From: Pollenia angustigena
Taxonomy: Eukaryota; Arthropoda; Insecta; Diptera; Polleniidae
Assembly: GCA_930367215.1 (NCBI GenBank)
Contig: OV884058.1
Span: 105,485,802 to 105,549,801 of the forward strand
DNA: 64,000 bases
Direction: 5' to 3'
Part shown: positions 22,276 through 34,260 of the stretch, piece by piece
How the letters are laid out: every line of letters starts with the position of its first letter
How positions within the stretch are numbered: position 1 is the stretch's first letter
The notes under the pieces: model-generated
What the model was told of the DNA's origin: nothing
Database searches by the model: none
Seen by the model: the letters and a program-made list of their open reading frames with translations, nothing else
Translations under genes and position numbers: made by a program

Positions 22276-25200
22276 GATAAGTCCAGATTTCTGGAAAAGG
22301 AGTCAACGTGGGCGAAAAAAAATGATTAGGATTTGTGGACAATACTATTCTCCATCGTTTTCCATCCCCAGAATTTTTAACAGAGCGAGTTGGACCGACT
22401 TATGGCCAATTTACTCTTTTGAATTCTCTAGGGGATGAACCCAGATTTCTGGAAAAGGAGTCAACGTGGGCGAAAAAAAATTATAAGGATTTGTGGACAA
22501 TACTATTCTCCATCGTTCTCCATCCCCAGAATTTTTAACACAGCGAGTTGGACCGACTTATGGCCAATTTACTCTTTTGAATTCTCTAGGGGATGAACCC
22601 AGATTTCTGGAAAAGGAGTCAACGTGGGCGAAAAAAAATTATAAGGATTTGTGGACAATACTATTCTCCATCGTTCTCCATCCCCAGAATTTTTAACAGA
22701 GCGAGTTGGACCGACTTATGGCCAATTTACTCTTTTGAATTCTCTAGGGGATGAACCCAGATTTCTGGAAAAGGAGTCAACGTGGGCGAAAAAAAATGAT
22801 TAGGATTTGTGGACGATACTATTCTCCATCGTTCTCCGTCCCCAGAATTTTTAACAGAGCGAGTTGGACCGACTTATGGCCAATTTACTCTTTTGAATTC
22901 TCTAGGGGATGAACCCAGATTTCTGGAAAAGAAGTCAACGTGGGCGAAAAAAAATTATAAGGATTTGTGGACAATACTATTCTCCATTGTTCTCCATCCC
23001 CAGAATTTTTAACAGAGCGAGTTGGACCGACTTATAGCCAATTTACTCTTTTGAATTCTCTAGGGGATGAACCCAGATTTCTGGAAAAGGAGTCAACGTG
23101 GGCGAAAAAAAATTATAAGGATTTGTGGACAATACTATTCTCCATCGTTCTCCATCCCCAGAATTTTTAACAGAGCGAGTTGGACCGACTTATGGCCAAT
23201 TTACTCTTTTGAATTCTCTAGGGGATGAACCCAGATTTCTGGAAAAGGAGTCAACGTGGGCGAAAAAAAATGATTAGGATTTGTGGACAATACTATTCTC
23301 CATCGTTCTCCATCCCCAGAATTTTTAACAGAGCGAGTTGGACCGACTTATGGCCAATTTACTCTTTTGAATTCTCTAGGGGATGAACCCAGATTTCTGG
23401 AAAAGGAGTCAACGTGGGCGAAAAAAATTATAAGGATTTGTGGACAATACTATTCTCCATCGTTCTCCATCCCCAGAATTTTTAACAGAGCGAGTTGGAC
23501 CGACTTATGGCCAATTTACTCTTTTGAATTCTCTAGGGGATGAACCCAGATTTCTGGAAAAGGAGTCAACGTGGGCGAAAAAAAATTATAAGGATTTGTG
23601 GACAATACTATTCTCCATCGTTCTCCATCCCCAGAATTTTTAACAGAGCGAGTTGGACCGACTTATGGCCAATTTACTCTTTTGAATTCTCTAGGGGATG
23701 AACCCAGATTTCTGGAAAAGGAGTCAACGTGGGCGACAAAAAAATTATAAGGATTTGTGGACAATACTATTCTCCATCGTTCTCCATCCCCAGAATTTTT
23801 AACAGAGCGAGTTGGACCGACTTATGGCCAATTTACTCTTTTGAATTCTCTAGGGGATGAACCCAGATTTCTGGAAAAGGAGTCAACGTGGGCGAAAAAA
23901 AATTATAAGGATTTGTGGACAATACTATTCTCCATCGTTCTCCATCCCCAGAATTTTTAACAGAGCGAGTTGGACCGACTTATGGCCAATTTACTCTTTT
24001 GAATTCTCTAGGGGATGAACCCAGATTTCTGGAAAAGGAGTCAACGTGGGCGAAAAAAAATTATAAGGATTTGTGGACAATACTATTCTCCATCGTTCTC
24101 CATCCCCAGAATTTTTAACAGAGCGAGTTGGACCGACTTATGGCCAATTTACTCTTTTGAATTCTCTAGGGGATGAACCCAGATTTCTGGAAAAGGAGTC
24201 AACGTGGGCGAAAAAAATGATTAGGATTTGTGGACAATACTATTCTCCATCGTTCTCCATCCCCAGAATTTTTAACAGAGCGAGTTGGACCGACTTATGG
24301 CCAATTTACTCTTTTGAAATCTCTAGGGGATGAACCCAGATTTCTGGAAAACGAGTCAACGTGGGCGAAAAAAAATTATAAGGATTTGTGGACAATACTA
24401 TTCTCCATCGTTCTCCATCCCCAGAATTTTTAACAGAGCGAGTTGGACCGACTTATGGCCAATTTACTCTTTTGAATTCTCTAGGGGATGAACCCAGATT
24501 TCTGGAAAAGGAGTCAACGTGGGCGAAAAAAAATTATAAGGATTTGTGGACAATACTATTCTCCATCGTTGTCCATCCCCAGAATTTTTAACAGAGCGAG
24601 TTGGACCGACTTATGGCCAATTTACTCTTTTGAATTCTCTTGGGGATGAACCTAGATTTCTGGAAAAGGAGTCAACGTGGGCGAAAAAAAATTATAAGGA
24701 TTTGTGGACAATACTATTCTCCATCCCCAGAATTTTTAACAGAGCGAGTTGGACCGACTTATGGCCAATTTACTCTTTTGAATTCTCTAGGGGATGAACC
24801 CAGATTTCTGGAAAAGGAGTCAACGTGGGCGAAAAAAAACTATAAGGATTTGTGGACAATACTATTCTCCATCGTTCTCCATCCCCAGAATTTTTAACAG
24901 AGCGAGTTGGACCGACTTATGGCCAATTTACTCTTTTGAATTCTCTAGGGGATGAACCCAGATTTCTGGAAAAGGAGTCAACGTGGGCGAAAAAAAATGA
25001 TTAGGATTTGTGGACAATACTATTCTCCATCGTTCTCCATCCCCAGAATTTTTAACAGAGCGAGTTGGACCGACTTATGGCCAATTTACTCTTTTGAAAT
25101 CTCTAGGGGATGAACCCAGATTTCTGGAAAAGGAGTCAACGTGGGCGAAAAAAAATTATAAGGATTTGTGGACAATACTATTCTCCATCGTTCTCCATCC

Positions 25201-27824
25201 CCAGAATTTTTAACAGAGCGAGTTGGACCGACTTATGGCCAATTTACTCTTTTGAATTCTCTAGGGGATGAACCCAGATTTCTGGAAAAGGAGTCAACGT
25301 GGGCGAAAAAAAATTATAAGGATTTGTGGACAATACTATTCTCCATCGTTCTCCATCCCCAGAATTTTTAACAGAGCGAGTTGGACCGACTTATGGCCAA
25401 TTTACTCTTTTGAATTCTCTAGGGGATGAACCCAGATTTCTGGAAAAGGAGTCAACGTGGGCGAAAAAAAATTATAAGGATTTGTGGACAATACTATTCT
25501 CCATCGTTCTCCATCCCCAGAATTTTTAACAGAGCGAGTTGGACCGACTTATGGCCAATTTACTCTTTTGAATTCTCTAGGGGATGAACCCAGATTTCTG
25601 GAAAAGGAGTCAACGTGGGCGAAAAAAAATTATAAGGATTTGTGGACAATACTATTCTCCATCGTTCTCCATCCCCAGAATTTTTAACAGAGCGAGTTGG
25701 ACCGACTTATAGCCAATTTACTCTTTTGAATTCTCTAGGGGATGAACCCAGATTTCTGGAAAAGGAGTCAACGTGGGCGAAAAAAAATTATAAGGATTTG
25801 TGGACAATACTATTCTCCATCGTTCTCCATCCCCAGAATTTTTAACAGAGCGAGTTGGACCGACTTATGGCCAATTTACTCTTTTGAATTCTCTAGGGGA
25901 TGAACCCAGATTTCTGGAAAAGGAGTCAACGTGGGCGAAAAAAAACTATAAGGATTTGTGGACAATACTATTCTCCATCGTTCTCCATCCCCAGAATTTT
26001 TAACAGAGCGAGTTGGACCGACTTATGGCCAATTTACTCTTTTGAATTCTCTAGGGGATGAACCCAGATTTCTGGAAAAGGAGTCAACGTGGGCGAAAAA
26101 AAATTATAAGGATTTGTGGACAATACTATTCTCCATCGTTGTCCATCCCCAGAATTTTTAACAGAGCGAGTTGGACCGACTTATGGCCAATTTACTCTTT
26201 TGAATTCTCTTGGGGATGAACCCAGATTTCTGGAAAAGGAGTCAACGTGGGCGAAAAAAAATTATAAGGATTTGTGGACAATACTATTCTCCATCGTTCT
26301 CCATCCCCAGAATTTTTAACAGAGCGAGTTGGACCGACTTATGGCCAATTTACTCTTTTGAATTCTCTAGGGGATGAACCCAGATTTCTGGAAAAGGAGT
26401 CAACGTGGGCGAAAAAAAACTATAAGGATTTGTGGACAATACTATTCTCCATCGTTCTCCATCCCCAGAATTTTTAACAGAGCGAGTTGGACCGACTTAT
26501 GGCCAATTTACTCTTTTGAATTCTCTTGGGGATGAACCCAGATTTCTGGAAAAGGAGTCAACATGGGCGAAAAAAAATGATTAGGATTTGTGGACAATAC
26601 TATTCTCCATCGTTCTCCATCCCCAGAATTTTTAACAGAGCGAGTTGGACCGACTTATGGCCAATTTACTCTTTTGAAATCTCTAGGGGATGAACCCAGA
26701 TTTCTGGAAAAGGAGTCAACGTGGGCGAAAAAAAATTATAAGGATTTGTGGACAATACTATTCTCCATCGTTCTCCATCCCCAGAATTTTTAACAGAGCG
26801 AGTTGGACCGACTTATGGCCAATTTACTCTTTTGAATTCTCTAGGGGATGAACCCAGATTTCTGGAAAAGGAGTCAACGTGGGCGAAAAAAAATTATAAG
26901 GATTTGTGGACAATACTATTCTCCATCGTTCTCCATCCCCAGAATTTTTAACAGAGCGAGTTGGACCGACTTATGGCCAATTTACTCTTTTGAATTCTCT
27001 AGGGGATGAACCCAGATTTCTGGAAAAGGAGTCAACGTGGGCGAAAAAAAATGATTAGGATTTGTGGACAATACTATTATCCATCGTTCTCCATCCCCAG
27101 AATTTTTAACAGAGCGAGTTGGACCGACTTATGGCCAATTTACTCTTTTAAATTCTCTAGGGGATGAACCCAGATTTCTGGAAAAGGAGTCAACGTGGGC
27201 GAAAAAAAATTATAAGGATTTGTGGACAATACTATTCTCCATCGTTCTCCATCCCCAGAATTTTTAACAGAGCGAGTTGGACCGACTTATGGCCAATTTA
27301 CTCTTTTGAATTCTCTAGGGGATGAACCCAGATTTCTGGAAAAGGAGTCAACGTGGGCGAAAAAAATGATTAGGATTTGTGGACAATACTATTATCCATC
27401 GTTCTCCATCCCCAGAATTTTTAACAGAGCGAGTTGGACCGACTTATGGCCAATTTACTCTTTTAAATTCTCTAGGGGATGAACCCAGATTTCTGGAAAA
27501 GGAGTCAACGTGGGCGAAAAAAAATTATAAGGATTTGTGGACAATACTATTCTCCATCGTTCTCCATCCCCAGAATTTTTAACAGAGCGAGTTGGACCGA
27601 CTTATGGCCAATTTACTCTTTTGAATTCTCTAGGGGATGAACCCAGATTTCTGGAAAAGGAGTCAACGTGGGCGAAAAAAAATGATTAGGATTTGTGGAC
27701 AATACTATTATCCATCGTTCTCCATCCCCAGAATTTTTAACAGAGCGAGTTGGACCGACTTATGGCCAATTTACTCTTTTGAATTCTCTAGGGGATGAAC
27801 CCACATTTCTGGAAAAGGAGTCCA
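22276..27824 (+). repeat. 158-bp satellite-like array, about 35 forward copies
   Basis: Units recur every 158 bp (157, 159 and one 148 bp with a 10-bp loss at 24724). Landmarks are GATTTGTGGACAATACTATT, CAGAGCGAGTTGGACCGAC and GGAGTCAACGTGGGCG. Copies differ by only a few bases. Each has a 67-codon frame beginning MD(N/D)TI that overruns into the next copy in another frame; a passive by-product of the repeat. The unit looks like an old dimer of about 79 bp (GATTTGTGGACAATACTATTC against ACTTATGGCCAATTTACTCTT). Confidence 0.95.
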
Positions 27825-28876
27825 ACTCGCTCTGTTAAAAATTCTGGGGATGGAGAACGATGGAGAATAGTATTGTCCACAAATCCTTATAATTTTTTTT
27901 CGCCCACGTTGACTCCTTTTCCAGAAATCTGGGTTCATCCCCTAGAGAATTTAAAAGAGTAAATTGGCCATAAGTCGGTCCAACTCGCTCTGTTAAAAAT
28001 TCTGGGGATGGAGAACGATGGATAATAGTATTGTCCACAAATCCTAATCATTTTTTTTCGCCCACGTTGACTCCTTTTCCAGAAATCTGGGTTCATCCCC
28101 TAGAGAATTCAAAAGAGTAAATTGGCCATAAGTCGGTCCAACTCGCTCTGTTAAAAATTCTGGGGATGGAGAACGATGGAGAATAGTATTGTCCACAAAT
28201 CCTTATAATTTTCTTTCGCCCACGTTGACTCCTTTTCCAGAAATCTGGGTTCATCCCCTAGAGAATTCAAAAGAGTAAATTGGCCATAAGTCGGTCCAAC
28301 TCGCTCTGTTAAAAATTCTGGGGATGGAGAACGATGGAGAATAGTATTGTCCACAAATCCTTATAGTTTTTTTTCGCCCACGTTGACTCCTTTTCCAGAA
28401 ATCTGGGTTCATCCCCTAGAGAATTCAAAAGAGTAAATTGGCCATAAGTCGGTCCAACTCGCTCTGTTAAAAATTCTGGGGATGGAGAACGATGGAGAAT
28501 AGTATTGTCCACAAATCCTTATAATTTTTTTTCGCCCACGTTGACTCCTTTTCCAGAAATCTGGGTTCATCCCCTAGAGAATTCAAAAGAGTAAATTGGC
28601 CATAAGTCGGTCCAACTCGCTCTGTTAAAAATTCTGGGGATGGACAACGATGGAGAATAGTATTGTCCACAAATCCTTATAATTTTTTTTCGCCCACGTT
28701 GACTCCTTTTCCAGAAATCTGGGTTCATCCCCTAGAGAATTCAAAAGAGTAAATTGGCCATAAGTCGGTCCAACTCGCTCTGTTAAAAATTCTGGGGATG
28801 GAAAACGATGGAGAATAGTATTGTCCACAAATCCTAATCATTTTTTTTCGCCCACGTTGACTCCTTTTCCAGAAAT
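27825..28876 (-). repeat. 158-bp array, about 6.7 inverted copies
   Basis: The orientation flips inside GGAGTCCAACTCG with no spacer; the two sides share GTC or GTCC. The outermost unit shares a diagnostic base (CGTTTTCC, at 28801-28808 on the minus strand) with the first forward unit at 22355, so the two ends of the array are related copies. Confidence 0.95.
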
Positions 28877-29230
28877 CTGGACTTATCCATGATTACAGCA
28901 TTAACATTAGGTCTGTTAAGTAGTTAACATTGTTCTGTTAACATAACAGAATGTGTCTAGGGTTATAAATTTTAAAATTTAACTTCACACACATTTTTGA
29001 AAATTAAATTTTCCTAATTTTTAGAATTATTTCAGATATACCACTAGCAGAATCCTCTAAAGAACTATATTTTTATGTGCAACCAGTTCCATTTCCCTGA
29101 AAATCGTCCTGAATTCACTTTATTCTATTATAACAGCACTGTTAAGTGCAATGTTAACTGCAAACAGTTGCTGCTAAGAAAATGTGGTGGATGTCTCCGC
29201 TAGTTAAATACTATTTATCTTCACACACAT
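28877..29230. repeat. right arm of the 13-kb Foldback-like element
   Basis: Reverse complement of 22166-22275 followed directly by that of 16206-16440, without the 349-bp cluster. It therefore shows what the arm looked like before the cluster was gained. Confidence 0.8.
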
Positions 29231-29239
29231 GTGTATTGA

Positions 29240-29658
29240 GTAACCCAAAATCGTTAAGGTACAGTTTATCGGTCAAATAAATTTATGTTGACATTAAGTA
29301 ACAGAAAGTTTGTCAATACATTGAGAAAATTGCCATTAGAGTTAATATTAACAATTCAAGCTTCATAAGTGGATCTTACCAAAATTCCAATATTACTTTC
29401 AATGACGGATCTTCTTAGTGTCAATTTTAAATTTCATTGACAGATCTTATAAATGCTTTTTAAAAGTTGAACCGATTACGTTGAAACGATTGTTTTGGGA
29501 ACGTAAATTTCCTTAGAGTCCGATTTAAGAATCAGTAGTGAATCTTCTGATAGCTCCAATAGCGGATCTTCTGATAATCCCATTTTGGCTTCATTGTTGT
29601 AATTTTCTGCAGAACAATTTATGCTTTAATAATTGTTTGTTTTTTATTTAGAAACTAA
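29240..29658. other. intron DNA, GGATCTT-rich
   Basis: Several CGGATCTTCT / TGGATCTTAC words at 29370-29570; an old repeat is possible. No gene. Confidence 0.35.
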
Positions 29659-30460
29659 GACCTCTTTCTCACCCGCAAAGTTTACTTTGCAATGTTTTGA
29701 GGCTGTAGCAAAGAAGAGAAGGAATAATGGATGGAAATACAGTCCTGAGCGAATTCATTTTTCAGGTGGCGATGAAAGCACAGCTGAAATACTTTTTTTA
29801 TTACACTGCAGTTACAGGATCAAGTTTTTCTTGATAGTTTTTTCCATATACTGTTTGTCAGAATTTCAAAAAATTTAAAGCTGTGACGTAGGCTGCACGC
29901 AATTTTTAAGCAATTTACTTTCAAGATATCATCACAAAAACAATTTATAAAGACAACGAAAAATTTGCTCACTAAATTTGTAATCAGCTGTTTTCTTGAA
30001 CATAAATTGAAACACTCAACGTGAAAGAGAATTTCAAAGGAAAGTTCTTTTCAATTTTTTAAAATACGAGTCTATTGGTAGAAAAGTGTAAGTGTATTAA
30101 AACATGAAAGGCAAAACTTGATCGTGAAGGTTTCTCAAGTTACTGAAAGAGAGAGGAATGTCAAAAGTTGCTTGTGTTTTTGACATATCGGCCAACGAAA
30201 GCAACAAATAAATTACAATAATGTGTTTTTCTTGTTGTACTTGTTGTAGTATCGCCACCACCGTTTACATGAATTCGCATGTATAAAGTCCTTTATGTTC
30301 TAGCCAAATTAATTCTTCTTCTTTGTTCGTCGTTTAAACATAATTGTATTTGGTTACATACAACAAGATAAGTAAACTTTGCGTATGCAGGAGTGAATAA
30401 AGTTTAAAAGAGAGCTGAGAAGACTGGTTCAAAGTAATATTTGCGTGTGGGAATGGGGAA
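29659..30460. mobile_element. Harbinger-like element related to 54912-58496 (TAA)
   Basis: It has the palindrome GCAAAGTTTACTTTGC (29675-29690) near the left end and the degenerate inverse CAAAGTAATATTTGC (30430-30444) near the right, and shares AAAGTTTAAAAGAGA with the 3.6-kb element upstream of msn. TAA stands at 29656-29658 and 30461-30463. It contains a relative of the 61871-62177 MITE. Confidence 0.5.
29817..30128. mobile_element. MITE relic homologous to 61871-62177
   Basis: Shares TTCTTGATAGTTTTTT, AAAGCTGTGACGTAGGCT and GGCAAAACTTGATCGTG in the same order as the copy upstream of msn. The terminal GGCCACACG tips are lost. Confidence 0.7.
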
Positions 30461-30463
30461 TAA

Positions 30464-32100
30464 TGAAGCGTCGACGTTTTTAATCCTCAAACAAATATTT
30501 CTGGTATTAAAAATTGCCTCAAATATGGACCTTTAAATAATGTATGTTTCATTTTTCCAGTTAAAGTAGATTTAACTTGATAAATTATTCGGATATTTGG
30601 CTGGTTTTTTTTCTAGTATTTTCAAATCACTTTGACTATCTGAAGTTTATTACATGAAAACACGGTAAATTATTCGGATGGTTGGCTGTTTGTGTAACTA
30701 AAGTTACAAGCCGATTGGTTGCATGTAACTGCATTTAATGTTAAACATACAACTTCAGCTACTACCTAATATGCAAGTTAATACGACAAACCAACTTAAA
30801 CACGTTTAAAATTTATATGTCTATCTATCGATATTGTCCGTCTGTTTGTCTGCCTGCTAGTCTGTGTGGGCAGTAAATACGAATGAATATCAAAATAGTC
30901 ATACGAATATGAAATTATTTTGTCAGTTTTTCAAGCGCATAACACAATTTGTTAAAGTGTTTATTGGTTTTTTTCCTCGTGTGTATTATCCCATTGTTTG
31001 CTTTAACGTAAAATTAACAAAAAGACAAAAATCACTTTAAAACTATTGTACCTAAATTTTGTTAAAATTGTGAGGGAAAGGAAGTGGAAGAAATTACAGG
31101 AGACACACTTTTAGAGACTTATGTATACAGAAAAGTAGTACCTAATAAATATAAAATACAAAACGACAATATAGCAGAAAAAATATTTTTAATATATTTT
31201 TTTTTAAATAACCCAAAAAAAATACAAATAATTTATTTGCATAAATTTTAATTTTCTTAATAAATTTCCATAATTAATTTAATTACTTAATTTGTCATTT
31301 TTACTTTTATACATTTTTGTATTTTTTTTTTTATAATAATTCAATTTTTTGCTTTCCATTTCTTTTTATTAACTTTTTAATTAAAATGTACTTATTTTGG
31401 TAATAACTTCCTTCTTAACATAAAATTTTACCCAAAAAGTTATACAACTAATTAGACAATCCTTAAGTTATTATTTTGTACGCCATTTTGTATCATTATA
31501 AATAGTTTAATGATATGAGAGTTATTTAACTAATAAGGAGGCCTACTTAGCGTTTTTATAAACAAGGTGTGGCCACTTTTCAAGCAAAAAAACTAACAAA
31601 ATGTTTCATATGTTTTTCATTAAAGCAAAAGTGATTTTAGAAAACGACAAAAAAAAGTACAACAAGAAATCGAAAAGAATAAAACAAACGATAATTTATT
31701 GGTATTTTTCGTATTTTGCCTGACAATTGGATGAACATAAAACACATATAAAAAACATAAGCGTCATTATTGACAAATTCACTTTCAATTCACAACAGTT
31801 TCCAACATCAACAACTCCTCACACTCTTACAATGGTAGAAAGCAGGGATGGAAAATTTCCATATGAAACGGTTGTTTTTATTTTAAGTTACGTTTTTTAA
31901 AATTAAAGCTTAAACTGAACTCTTAGAACTTATATTTTCGATTGGCTGTATATTTATTTATTTTTTATTTATTTATTTAATCAATGGATATTATCCTTAC
32001 TGACTGATAACAATATTGACTTAAAATTAATGTATAACAATATGTAATTTAAAATATACTACAACTTTACAGAATAGGTATATGTACATACAAATTTACG
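30464..32100. other. AT-rich intron stretch, nothing recognised
   Basis: A TCTGTTTGTCTGCC run at 30840 resembles the TGTCCGTCTG part of the 14058 repeat. The remainder is A/T-rich, with TTTATTTA runs near 31950-31980. Confidence 0.45.
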
Positions 32101-32136
32101 AATTAAGAAAAACAATAATTTTATGGTTTATGGAAT

Positions 32137-32925
32137 TTAAACATAAAGAAAAATCAACAAATTGTGACAGAGAATTAACTTGTCTACATAACCTCGAAAA
32201 AGGTTCGGCAATAGCGTAATTTTCTCTATAAAATTTAACAAAAAGCAGATTATAATGACGAGTATTACGACAAAGTTATTAAATTTAACAGACTCTAACA
32301 GAAAATAACAACAAACATTACCATTAATAAGATTAACCATAAAAGAAACATTTAACATTGTACGACGACTTTTGAGCGATGGTAATTTTATTAATGCCAG
32401 TCTACTAGCATAGGAAGGAAAGTTTGTCGAGTAACTCCAATGAAGACAACGTAAACAGAATAATAAAAATTGTTTTTGGACCGATTCAATACGAGAATTG
32501 TGAATGTTGTAAAATGGATCCCAAATGATTGACCCATATTCTAAGATTGGTCTAACGAGTGATACGTAAAGTTGCTTCGTTATGTATGGATCGGTGAATT
32601 CTTTAGCCAGCGCTTAATAAAGCCAAGAAAGCCTCGAGCTTTATTTAAAGTTAATGTAATGTGACAAACAAAGTTTAATTTAGGATCCGGTAAGACTCCA
32701 AGATCAAGAAACGAATCAACCAACTCCAGTTGATGACCACCCAAAGCATAATTAACAGCAATACAGTTATTTCTATAAAAACGCATGCATTTGCATTTCA
32801 CAAGATTAAGCTCCATACTATTATGATTACACCATAAAAAGAAGTTATTAAGATCTGATTGAAGATTGAAGAGTTTAGCAAAATACATTGTCATCTTGAA
32901 TTTGTGCGAAAACGGTAATTTTTTA
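32137..32925 (-). pseudogene. LINE reverse-transcriptase fragment (jockey/CR1-like)
   Basis: The minus strand reads FAQIQDDNVF, then LQSDLNNFFLWCNHNSMELN, LVKCKCMRFYR, FLDLGVLPDPKLNF, LNKARGFLGFIKRW; after a frameshift near 32610 QLYVSLVRPILEYGSIIWDP, HNSRIESVQKQFLLFCLR, FPSYASRLALIKLPSLKSRR and TMLNVSFMVNLINGNV. These are the thumb and C-terminal motifs of non-LTR polymerases (LQ.DL..F..WC..N.M.LN..KC; LVRPILEY.S..W.P; IE.VQ..F). The catalytic YADD box is missing at the 5' end, where a tandem repeat begins. No endonuclease remains. A dead insertion, on the same strand as msn. Confidence 0.88.
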
Positions 32926-32939
32926 TTCTTTGTGATGAA

Positions 32940-33420
32940 AGTTAATATTGTGCATCGAAAAAATAATATTTCAAAACTTTAGATCGAGCCGAAAAAATCA
33001 CTGGTGCGTATTTAAACGTTCAATTGAAATGTATATTAAGTTTTCATTTTCCAAATATAATCGCTGGGGGATATGGATGTTTTTACTGAGTCCGTCTGAA
33101 GGCGGGCTTGGGCATTAACATTGAAAATGCCGGGAAGTGCATAAATATTATGAATAGAAAAAATAATATTTAAAAGCTTTGGATCGTGCCGAAAAAATTA
33201 CTGGTGGGTATCTAAACGTTTAGTTGAAATAAATATTAAGTTTTTATTATAAAAAAAAATAATAGCTGCTGAGTATGGATGTTTCTTCTGAACCCGTCTG
33301 CAGGCGGACTGGGGAATTACACAGAAAATGCTGGGATGTTAATCAAAAACGTATCTTAAATTATTACGATAATGCCGAATTCCGCCTCAAGGCGGACTTT
33401 ACAGTTTGACCCCTTACAGG
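32940..33420. repeat. tandem repeat, about 200-bp period
   Basis: GAAAAAATAATATTT(C/A)AAA and GTGCCGAAAAAATTACTGG recur 200 bp apart (32957, 33157). AGGCGGGC/AGGCGGAC recurs at about 33100, 33302 and 33389. Two full units plus a fragment. Confidence 0.7.
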
Positions 33421-34258
33421 TCAACGAGTACTCAAAGGAAAAAACTGAAGTCAGATTCATGTTTCTCACCCTAAAATTAGCTAAGTATGATTTTTTTAAG
33501 GCAAAAAAAAAAAATTGGCATTAGAGGGTTAATCGTTTAAAAGTCCGACCTTGGCTTTAATCTTTGATTTTTGTTGAACACAATATCAGTTCTAAGTTTA
33601 AATCATTCAAGAATCCAATCAGAGCTTTATTCTTAAATCTTTCAAGAATCCAATTTTAATTCATCGTAAATCTTTTAGAAGCCCAACTTCAGTTTTAATC
33701 GTAGATTTTTTAAAACTTCAATCAGTTCTTGAATTGTAGATCTTTCAAAAGTTTACTATGTTGAAATTCTAATTTTTGCAATATTTATTTTAAGACTGAC
33801 CCAATTTACAATGTGGACATTTCTGGCCAGACAGACGAAATTTGTAGGCAAAAGAGGAAAGAAGTTAAGTGTGTCACGCATACAGTGCCACCCCCTTTCC
33901 AAAAATCTTCGTCTGTCTTTCAATCAGCGTGTGGAGCCAAAAAATAGTTCCAACTCCTACTCTAACCATGATGCTAAATGTATATGAAACTGTTCCTATT
34001 TAACATTAAACTCATTTTTTTAGTACATTACCTTTTAAATGGTTAAATATAGCAAGAAAATAATTTTGTAAAAATTTTAAATTTTAATTCTAAAATTACT
34101 TCCATATAACAATTAAAGATTAAGTAATACATCTTTAAAGAGTTCAAACCCAGAATCGCATTAAATTTGGAAACCAATAAAGAAACTTCCCCACAGGATA
34201 TCAATTATAAAGAAGGTGTACGGTTGTTATCCAAACAGACCGAAATTATCTTGTTTCC
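33421..34258. other. intron DNA, repeated AATC(T/G)T...CAA words
   Basis: Loose repeats of the type 'ATTCAAGAATCCAATC' (33540-33770). A small inverted pair AGACAGACGAA (33829) with TTCGTCTGTCT (33908) may be a minute MITE. No gene. Confidence 0.35.
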
Positions 34259-34260
34259 TA

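Larger units (their letters stand above)
16206..29230. mobile_element. 13-kb Foldback-like (Mutator/Phantom type) composite element
   Basis: The left arm begins ATGTGTGTGAAGATAAATA and the right arm ends with its reverse complement. GTGTATTGA directly abuts both ends (16197-16205 and 29231-29239): an exact 9-bp target duplication, the size made by Drosophila FB and other Mutator-like elements. The arms pair over about 235 bp (16206-16440 with 28996-29230), and 22166-22275 pairs with 28877-28990. The loop is satellite-like: 349-bp units in the left arm and 158-bp units in the centre. No transposase was found, so any movement would need an enzyme supplied elsewhere. It has been invaded by two hATs and a Harbinger. 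Confidence 0.85.

Noticed and set aside
22335..28828. Dozens of 67- to 86-codon frames in the 158-bp array as a tandem gene family
   Set aside because: The unit is not a multiple of three, each frame overruns into the next copy in another frame, and all differences look random. They are by-products of the repeat.
22276..28876. CRISPR-like array
   Set aside because: Repeats are 158 bp without unique spacers and the genome is eukaryotic.
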